Shown: piece by piece, positions 1-4,320 of the stretch | Layout: every line of letters begins with the position of its first letter | Position numbering within the stretch: position 1 is the stretch's first letter | Source of the DNA: Clostridia bacterium | GTDB lineage: Bacteria > Bacillota_A > Clostridia > Oscillospirales > Acutalibacteraceae | Length of the DNA stretch: 5,132 nt | NCBI GenBank assembly: GCA_017390825.1 | Contig: JAFPAK010000375.1 | Span: 1 to 5,132 of the forward strand | Reading direction: 5' to 3' | Made by a program: the position numbers and the translations under genes | Notes under the pieces: generated by a model | Told to the model about the DNA's origin: nothing | The model's input: the letters and a program-made list of their open reading frames with translations, nothing else | Databases searched by the model: none

Positions 1-1238
1 CGCATTATTTCGGTACATTTGGAGCAACAAATGCAGATTTTATTTTTATCCATACCGCCGTTTTTTAAGATATCATTTGCGAAATCGGGATAGGCAAAAA
101 TTGTTCTGCCGAAACCTGCAAAATCAAAACCGCCGTTCTGTATATATGCCGAAACCACATTGGGAGCCACAACACCAAGAAAAGAAACCGCCGAGCAGAT
201 AATTTTCATTTCGGGGTTAAGCTCTTTTAGCTTTGCAGTACCGTTTAACACCCTTGCAACACCCTCTAACGGATGCTCGGGTGATTCATAGCCGCCCATT
301 GCAAAAGGTCTGTTCACGTGGGGGTTAAAGTACGGATTGCCCATTGTGATATTGAGCAATCTCACACCGTATTTGTAAAGCTCTTTTATAAGCCAATCAG
401 GCTCAGCAGGGTCAAAATCAAGGCTGCCGTCATTAACTACACCAAAGCCGTTTGGATAGGGGAACCCGTCGTAAACATTAATCCTTGATGATACAATGAA
501 ATCCTTAGAACAGGTTTCTATTGCACCTTTAATACTTTCTCTGAGAAGTCTTGTGCGATTTTCAAGGCTTCCGCCATATCTGCCGTTGCGGTTATAGGCT
601 GACAATAGTTCGGAATTGAGATAACGGTGACAGCATTTGATATCTACACCGTCAAAGCCTGCTTTTTCGGCAAGTATCGAGCCGTTTACCAGCGCCTCGC
701 CAACACGGTCCAAATACTCGTCGGTTACAATTCTGTCTGCCGAAATGGGATTATCCTTTTCAAAAATCGGATTATTATAGGCAATGAGCGGTGCAGGTAT
801 ACCGTTTGGTTTTGAGTATCTGCCCGAATGGGTTGCCTGCATTATAACAATAGGCTCATAACCATTGTTTTTTAATGCAGTTTCTTTTATCTCTTCAACC
901 TGTTTCTTGAAGTTATCAAGATTATTTTCTGTTATGTAAAGTTGGCGAGGATTCGCTCTGCCCTCCTCCATAACGGCGGTAGCCTCAAACCACACAATTC
1001 CCGCTCCGCCTTTTGCAAAACGTTCGTAGCGCCTTTTGGTAAGTACATCCGGACTGCCGTCAGCTGTTCCATCGCATCCTTCCATTGCCTGACAAGCAAG
1101 TCGATTGGGAATCTCCTTGCCGCCAATGGAAAGCGGCGTTTTTAACACGCCTGTATCTTGCGAAAAGGGCAATACCGTACCCAAATCCTTGTTTTGATTC
1201 GAAAACTCCTCCAAAGATGTATAAACTTTTCGTATCAT
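1..1238 (-). CDS. NADH:flavin oxidoreductase, Old Yellow Enzyme family with C-terminal Fe-S motif (3' end cut by window)
   Basis: The 412 visible codons form an FMN-dependent TIM-barrel reductase of the Old Yellow Enzyme / 2,4-dienoyl-CoA reductase type, expected to reduce activated C=C bonds in the cytoplasm. Visible marks in order: PNRLACQAMEG (residues 44-54, FMN side of the barrel), EGRANPRQL (92-100), THSGRYS (136-142, Y141 at the place of the catalytic Tyr of E. coli FadH), a variant active-site segment KCCHRYL (201-207), GRYGGSLENR (219-228), GNPYFNPHVNRP (300-311) and the FMN-phosphate motif GFGRTIFAYP (375-384). The segment CICCSKC (402-408) looks like the start of the [4Fe-4S] Cys cluster of the FadH-like branch; any later Cys and any further domain lie beyond position 1. 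The start is set by AGGAGA at 1246-1251, seven bases upstream of ATG. It is divergent from the AraC gene, which probably controls it. The substrate cannot be told from sequence. Confidence 0.93.
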   Translation of the reverse strand, partial: MIRKVYTSLEEFSNQNKDLGTVLPFSQDTGVLKTPLSIGGKEIPNRLACQAMEGCDGTADGSPDVLTKRRYERFAKGGAGIVWFEATAVMEEGRANPRQLYITENNLDNFKKQVEEIKETALKNNGYEPIVIMQATHSGRYSKPNGIPAPLIAYNNPIFEKDNPISADRIVTDEYLDRVGEALVNGSILAEKAGFDGVDIKCCHRYLNSELLSAYNRNGRYGGSLENRTRLLRESIKGAIETCSKDFIVSSRINVYDGFPYPNGFGVVNDGSLDFDPAEPDWLIKELYKYGVRLLNITMGNPYFNPHVNRPFAMGGYESPEHPLEGVARVLNGTAKLKELNPEMKIICSAVSFLGVVAPNVVSAYIQNGGFDFAGFGRTIFAYPDFANDILKNGGMDKNKICICCSKCTEIM

Positions 1239-1245
1239 AAGCCAC

Positions 1246-1268
1246 TCTCCTTTTATTTAATTATAGCA
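1246..1268 (-). promoter_or_regulatory. Promoter and RBS of the flavin oxidoreductase gene
   Basis: On the minus strand there is an extended -10 element TGCTATAAT (1268 down to 1260), a perfect TATAAT preceded by TGn. It is followed by a short leader and AGGAGA at 1251-1246. No good -35 sits at 17-bp spacing: 1288-1283 reads TAGCAT, and a TTGACA at 1294-1289 is 23 bp away. That suits an activator-dependent promoter. The distance from -10 to start implies a leader of about 15 nt. Confidence 0.65.
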
Positions 1269-1285
1269 AGCTCAAAAGGCAGATG

Positions 1286-1327
1286 CTATGTCAATACTGT
1301 CAAAAACTATGTAAATATTGCAAAATA
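1286..1327. repeat. Tandem 21-bp direct repeat, probable AraC-type operator
   Basis: Two adjacent 21-bp units, 1286-1306 and 1307-1327, match at 16 of 21 positions. Their best-conserved parts are CTATGTCAATACTG and CTATGTAAATATTG (12 of 14). A direct repeat with a two-turn period is the usual form of an AraC-family binding site, because each subunit contacts two successive major grooves. The left unit overlaps by about 3 bp the place where a -35 of the oxidoreductase promoter would lie. The right unit covers the TTGCAA -35 of the AraC gene. This arrangement predicts activation to the left and autorepression to the right; that role is inference. Confidence 0.6.
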
Positions 1328-1358
1328 GATTTTTTATGATATAATAAAATACGAGGTG
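1318..1358 (+). promoter_or_regulatory. Promoter and RBS of the AraC-family gene
   Basis: TTGCAA (1318-1323) and a perfect TATAAT (1340-1345) are separated by 16 bp, a plausible sigma-A promoter with transcription starting near 1352. The GAGGTG at 1353-1358 lies about 7 nt before ATG 1365 and works as Shine-Dalgarno. This decides the start: the alternative GTG at 1356 would be inside the RBS and almost leaderless. Confidence 0.65.
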
Positions 1359-1364
1359 AAAAGT

Positions 1365-2147
1365 ATGATTCAATCAGTTTACCATTCCGCTTATCCGATA
1401 AATATCCGCCCTCATTTTCACGATTGCCATCAAATTATATTTGTCGTTAAGGGCGAGGTTAATTTTTGTGTAAATAATAAAAGGCTTCGTGCAACTGCTG
1501 GTGATGTTGTAATTTTTAGCCGTTATGAAAACCATTCGGTTTTGGGATGCTCCGATGAATATGAGCGGTTTGTTTTGCGTATTGACCCAGACGTTGTTAA
1601 CCGAAAAAGTGCGGTTTATTCGCTTTTGACCGACCGTCCTGTTGGCTTTTGCAATGTTATCAACGTTTCTTCGCATATGGCAGAAATTACAGATTTGCTC
1701 CATAGCATTTTATTTGAGCATAACCACACTTCAAAGCTTGCAGATGAAATGAAACAGTTATTGGTAAAGCAACTGTTGATTACCATTTACAGATGCACGT
1801 CCATATGTTTTGACAACACCTACGATGATGTTGTCGTAGCTATGAAGCGGCAATTCGAAAACGAATACAATAAGCCGTTTACCCTTGCTATGCTGGCGAA
1901 ACAATATAACTTAAGCATTTCCTCTCTGTCCCACCGTTTTAGTATGGCAACCGGCATTTCGGTTATGAAATATCTCGGGTCCTGCCGCATGGCAAATGCT
2001 AAGCAGATGCTCGCTGAAACAGACTGCAGTATTGGAGAGATCGTTGAAAAATGCGGTTTTTCCGACAACAGTAATTTCAGTCGCACCTTCAAAAAGCTTA
2101 ACAACTGTTCTCCAACCAATTTTCGCAAAAAATATAAAGTGGGGTGA
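1365..2147 (+). CDS. AraC-family transcriptional regulator with N-terminal cupin domain
   Basis: A 260-residue one-component regulator, near the usual length of the family. Residues 10-100 form a cupin-type sensing domain with HFHDCHQ (17-23), a strand-turn pattern KGEVNF (29-34), the motif AGDVVIF (45-51) and a further His at 57. Residues about 155-260 form the double helix-turn-helix domain: the first HTH covers FTLAMLAKQYNLSISSLSHRF (172-192) and the second SIGEIVEKCGFSDNSNFSRTF (222-242), ending in SPTNFRKKYK, the typical family C-terminus. The protein has ten cysteines, unusually many for this class. It is transcribed divergently from the flavin oxidoreductase, and a tandem direct repeat lies between the two promoters, so it most likely controls that gene and itself. 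The effector is unknown; a small ligand or metal bound in the cupin is expected from the family. No clear terminator follows the stop codon. Confidence 0.93.
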   Translation: MIQSVYHSAYPINIRPHFHDCHQIIFVVKGEVNFCVNNKRLRATAGDVVIFSRYENHSVLGCSDEYERFVLRIDPDVVNRKSAVYSLLTDRPVGFCNVINVSSHMAEITDLLHSILFEHNHTSKLADEMKQLLVKQLLITIYRCTSICFDNTYDDVVVAMKRQFENEYNKPFTLAMLAKQYNLSISSLSHRFSMATGISVMKYLGSCRMANAKQMLAETDCSIGEIVEKCGFSDNSNFSRTFKKLNNCSPTNFRKKYKVG

Positions 2148-2486
2148 ATTCGTCCACGTCTCATAGGGAATCGTTTCCTTAAAATGTGTTGTTTTCGTCA
2201 AAATTTTATTAAAAAACTGCCTAAAAATCCAGCAATTACAATGCTTCAAATATAAATGATAGTTCAACTCATAAAGCGGTATCCCCGTACACCTTTTAAC
2301 CACCTTTTTCAGATGAATGTTCAATAATACCGGAAGATATTCAACTTTGTATGAGGTTGCGATTATTATTCGGCAAATCAGATTGCCAAGAATATAAAGT
2401 TTTCACAATTATCAACTCCCATGTTAACAACCATGATTGCATACAGTTTCTAATTTTCTTCTAACAAACATCCGAAAAATGAGAAA
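2148..2486. other. Gene-poor stretch downstream of the AraC gene
   Basis: No intact gene is supported here. The DNA is AT-rich, has many stops in all frames and no credible RBS-start pair. The only coding-like trace is a weak leftward AraC-type remnant (2223-2369). No intrinsic terminator for the AraC gene is visible, only a 4-bp GGAA/TTCC hairpin near 2167-2178. Confidence 0.6.
2223..2369 (-). pseudogene. Possible remnant of an AraC-type helix-turn-helix domain
   Basis: Read leftward, one frame gives a stretch resembling the second HTH of AraC regulators: IIIATSYKVEYLP, then HLKKVVKRCTGIPLYEL and NYHLYLKH. It has the spacing of the family pattern in which a recognition helix is followed by FKKxTGxxxxEY. 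No start codon with RBS, no first HTH and no sensing domain are present, and the frame continues downstream into unrelated residues. It may be a decayed gene fragment left by rearrangement at an element end, or chance similarity in AT-rich DNA. The call is tentative. Confidence 0.27.
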
Positions 2487-2507
2487 AACCGTGCAGACCG
2501 CACGGTT
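2482..2507 (-). terminator. Hairpin with U-tract on the minus strand, probable terminator
   Basis: A perfect 8-bp stem, AACCGTGC (2487-2494) and GCACGGTT (2500-2507), has a 5-nt loop. On the minus strand the stem runs into TTTTTCTC and a further T-run, the form of a leftward intrinsic terminator; on the plus strand there is no T-run. No leftward gene now ends here, which suggests one was lost or that it shields the element from readthrough. Confidence 0.5.
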
Positions 2508-2561
2508 AAAGGCTTTGTGGTGATTTTGGTCAAAAACTCGCATAAATAAAGGGTTTCGCAG

Positions 2562-2600
2562 GGGACAACAAGGGACTCATAGGAACTAAACGGAACCCCC
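2562..2600 (+). repeat. Four GGRAC pentamers at exact 10-bp spacing, candidate integrase arm-type sites
   Basis: GGGAC at 2562 and 2572 and GGAAC at 2582 and 2592 are spaced exactly 10 bp apart, so they present the same face of the helix. The five bases between them differ. They end 14 bases before the truncated tRNA. Phased short direct repeats next to a tRNA-derived core resemble the arm-type sites of tyrosine recombinases (compare the adjacent P' sites of phage lambda). The last copy also sits in a 6-bp inverted repeat, AAACGG (2588-2593) with CCGTTT (2599-2604). Confidence 0.5.
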
Positions 2601-2610
2601 GTTTATAAAA

Positions 2611-2665
2611 TTCAGGTTCTAATGGTCGCAAGGCTGTGCAGGTTCAAGTCCTGTTACCCGCACCA
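2611..2665 (+). pseudogene. Orphan 3' half of tRNA-Leu(CAG), likely attachment-site remnant
   Basis: The segment reads as the 3' part of a class II tRNA. It has an anticodon loop TTCAGGT (2611-2617) with anticodon CAG, and the 3' strand of the anticodon stem TCTAA (2618-2622). The long variable arm (2623-2637) is closed by a GCAA loop. The T-stem is GCAGG/CCTGT around loop TTCAAGT (2638-2654), followed by acceptor strand TACCCGC (2655-2661), discriminator A and CCA (2663-2665). The matching 5' acceptor strand GCGGGTA, the D-arm and the 5' anticodon stem are missing from the preceding 100 bases, so it cannot make a tRNA. Identity starts at the anticodon loop, a common crossover point of tyrosine integrases. 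An intact copy would be expected at the other end of the element. Confidence 0.8.
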
Positions 2666-2669
2666 TGTT

Positions 2670-2711
2670 GAATGTTCATAACGGACTTAACCGTTATGAA
2701 CATTCTTTTTT
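2670..2711 (+). terminator. Rho-independent terminator after the tRNA fragment
   Basis: A perfect 15-bp inverted repeat, GAATGTTCATAACGG (2670-2684) and CCGTTATGAACATTC (2691-2705), has a 6-nt loop and is followed by six T. It starts five bases after CCA, as expected for the native terminator of the original tRNA gene, and so marks the host side of the junction. Confidence 0.85.
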
Positions 2712-2728
2712 ATGCACATTAGTGTTTG

Positions 2729-2754
2729 GAGCAGGTTTTACCTGCTCTTTTTTT
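2729..2754 (+). terminator. Second rightward rho-independent terminator
   Basis: The stem GAGCAGG (2729-2735) with CCTGCTC (2741-2747) has a 5-nt loop and is followed by seven T. It lies 17 bp after the first terminator with no gene between, so the two act in tandem and stop rightward transcription before the convergent hydrogenase operon. Confidence 0.8.
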
Positions 2755-2813
2755 GTTATGCCGGTAAAGCTTTCAATATATACAAAATGTTTCTATAATT
2801 TGAAAACTTTCAC

Positions 2814-2861
2814 AAAAAAGAAAAACCGTTAGAAAAGCAGTAAATTCCACATTCCTAACGG
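2814..2861 (-). terminator. Leftward terminator of the phosphatase-hydrogenase operon
   Basis: On the minus strand, CCGTTAG (2861-2855) pairs with CTAACGG (2832-2826) across a 22-nt loop and runs into TTTTTCTTTTTT (2825-2814). It begins 23 nt after the hydrogenase stop codon. The loop is longer than usual, but the position and the U-tract support a terminator. Confidence 0.65.
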
Positions 2862-2884
2862 AGTCTTAATATTGCTAATTCTTA

Positions 2885-4306
2885 TTATTTGAGAACAGCA
2901 GTAGCATCGCTGATGGTTTTTTCAAATGCTTCTCTGCCATATTTATCAACCTCGGCTTTGTTCTTTTCACCGTGGGTAAGACATCCTGCACCGCCGATAC
3001 AACCGCCGATACAAGCCATGCCTTCAATAAAATTGGCATCGAGTACGTTTTTACTCTTTTTAAGAAGTGCTATGCGACATTCTTCAATACCGTCACAAGG
3101 GATTGCTTTAAGGTCAAACTCAATATTCTGCTCTTTTAGACCTTGTGCAACTGCATCAGAAAGACCGCCGCTACGGGCAAAAATTCTACCAAAGTAAGAG
3201 GCATTATCCAAAACATCTTCTTTGAGAGTTGTAATATCAATATCCTTACTATCGTAAAGAGCCTGTAATTCTTCAAAGGTCATAACCGCATCGATATACG
3301 GTTTAACACTTTCAAGCTGTGCCTCTGCCTTCTTGGCAGTACACGGGCCGATGAATACAACCTTGGCATTTTCATCCGTAGTTTTGATATATTTTGCAAG
3401 AGCCGCCATTGGCGAAAGGTTATGAGATACTAACGGCAACAAATCAGGAAATGCCGATTTAATGTACTGAACAAATGCAGGGCAACAAGAACTGGTCAAG
3501 AAGCCTTTTTCCGAGAGTTCTTTGGACTCTGCCTGAGCCACCATATCAGCGCCCAGAGCCGCTTCAATTACAGTAAAGAATCCAAGCTCCTTAAGTCCTG
3601 TAATAACCTGACCGAGTTTAGCATAAGTGAACTGGCTGGATATTGATGGGGCAACAATGGCATAAACCTTATACTTCTCATTGTTTTTGCTCTTTTTAAT
3701 GAGGTCAATCACATTAAGAATATAAGATTTATCCATAATAGCGCCAAAAGGACACTGATAAACGCAGGCACCGCACTGAATACATTTATTGTTATCAATA
3801 GCCGCAGCATTATCCTCATTAATAGAAATTGCCTTCACCTTACAAGCAATCTGGCAAGGACGCTTACGGTTGATAATTGCAGAATAAGGACAAACCTTAG
3901 CACATTGACCACACTCAACACATTTTGATTTATCAATATGTGCCACATGGTTATGGTCAAATGAGATAGCACCGCGTTTACAAACGTCTTCGCAGCGGTG
4001 AGCCAAGCAACCACGACAAGAATCGGTTACTTCATAACCGGCCGCAGGACACTCGTCACAAGCAATATCAATAACCTCGATAACGTTTGGATTATCTTTA
4101 TCGCCACCCATAGCAATTTTAACACGCTCACTTAAAATCGCACGTTCTTTATAAACGCAACAACGCATGGTAGAGGTTTTGCCGGGTACGATCATTTTAG
4201 GAATTTCAATAATATTACTTAGGAGAGTATCATTCCAAGCCTGACGCGCGACCTCACGCAAGACCTTATATTTCAGGTGTTGTACTTTAGTATCAAACTT
4301 ACGCAT
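2885..4306 (-). CDS. Monomeric [FeFe] hydrogenase, group B type
   Basis: A complete 473-residue iron-only hydrogenase that should interconvert H2 with protons and electrons at a cytoplasmic H-cluster. The N-terminal 190 residues carry many Fe-S ligands: CDEC (83-86), a CxxCx4CxxxC set (97-109), CVECGQC...C (129-139), C151/C155 and CIQCGAC...C (175-185), consistent with several [4Fe-4S] clusters. The catalytic domain has L1 TSSCCPAF (271-278), L2 GPCTAKK (320-326) and L3 GMACIGGCIGGAG (429-441). H-cluster ligands are C275, C322, C432 and C436, and C274 is the proton-transfer Cys. GPC instead of MPC in L2 and TSCCPAF instead of TSCCPGW point to group B rather than group A. The ATG at 4306 has AAGGAGG seven bases upstream, overlapping the stop of the phosphatase gene, so translation is probably coupled. 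The electron partner is likely ferredoxin (inference); a regulatory or sensing role is also possible. Confidence 0.93.
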   Translation of the reverse strand: MRKFDTKVQHLKYKVLREVARQAWNDTLLSNIIEIPKMIVPGKTSTMRCCVYKERAILSERVKIAMGGDKDNPNVIEVIDIACDECPAAGYEVTDSCRGCLAHRCEDVCKRGAISFDHNHVAHIDKSKCVECGQCAKVCPYSAIINRKRPCQIACKVKAISINEDNAAAIDNNKCIQCGACVYQCPFGAIMDKSYILNVIDLIKKSKNNEKYKVYAIVAPSISSQFTYAKLGQVITGLKELGFFTVIEAALGADMVAQAESKELSEKGFLTSSCCPAFVQYIKSAFPDLLPLVSHNLSPMAALAKYIKTTDENAKVVFIGPCTAKKAEAQLESVKPYIDAVMTFEELQALYDSKDIDITTLKEDVLDNASYFGRIFARSGGLSDAVAQGLKEQNIEFDLKAIPCDGIEECRIALLKKSKNVLDANFIEGMACIGGCIGGAGCLTHGEKNKAEVDKYGREAFEKTISDATAVLK

Positions 4307-4313
4307 TTAATTC

Positions 4314-4320
4314 CCTCCTT
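4314..4320 (-). promoter_or_regulatory. RBS of the hydrogenase, overlapping the phosphatase stop codon
   Basis: On the minus strand AAGGAGG (4320-4314) is a full Shine-Dalgarno seven bases before ATG. Its first two A are the last two bases of the phosphatase TAA (4321-4319). Ribosomes finishing the phosphatase therefore end on the hydrogenase RBS, which favours translational coupling and a fixed ratio of the two proteins. Confidence 0.85.

Noticed and set aside
627..1245. Small open frames on either strand within the flavin oxidoreductase
   Set aside because: The reductase reads without a stop from 1238 to the left edge with all family motifs, so the short overlapping frames are shadows. The one starting at 1245 lacks a properly placed RBS.
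1356..1364. GTG at 1356 as AraC start
   Set aside because: It lies inside the GAGGTG Shine-Dalgarno used by ATG 1365 and only a few bases after the predicted transcription start.
2167..2178. Terminator of the AraC gene
   Set aside because: Only a 4-bp GGAA/TTCC stem without a proper U-tract; too weak to call.
2581..2665. A complete tRNA-Leu gene
   Set aside because: The acceptor 3' strand TACCCGC needs a 5' GCGGGTA-like strand about 85 bases upstream; the sequence there is AGGAACT, and no D-arm or 5' anticodon stem is present. Only the 3' half is supported.
2771..2799. Promoter-like TATAAT at 2794-2799 on the plus strand
   Set aside because: There is no convincing -35 and no rightward gene follows; it lies between convergent terminators in AT-rich DNA and is probably chance.
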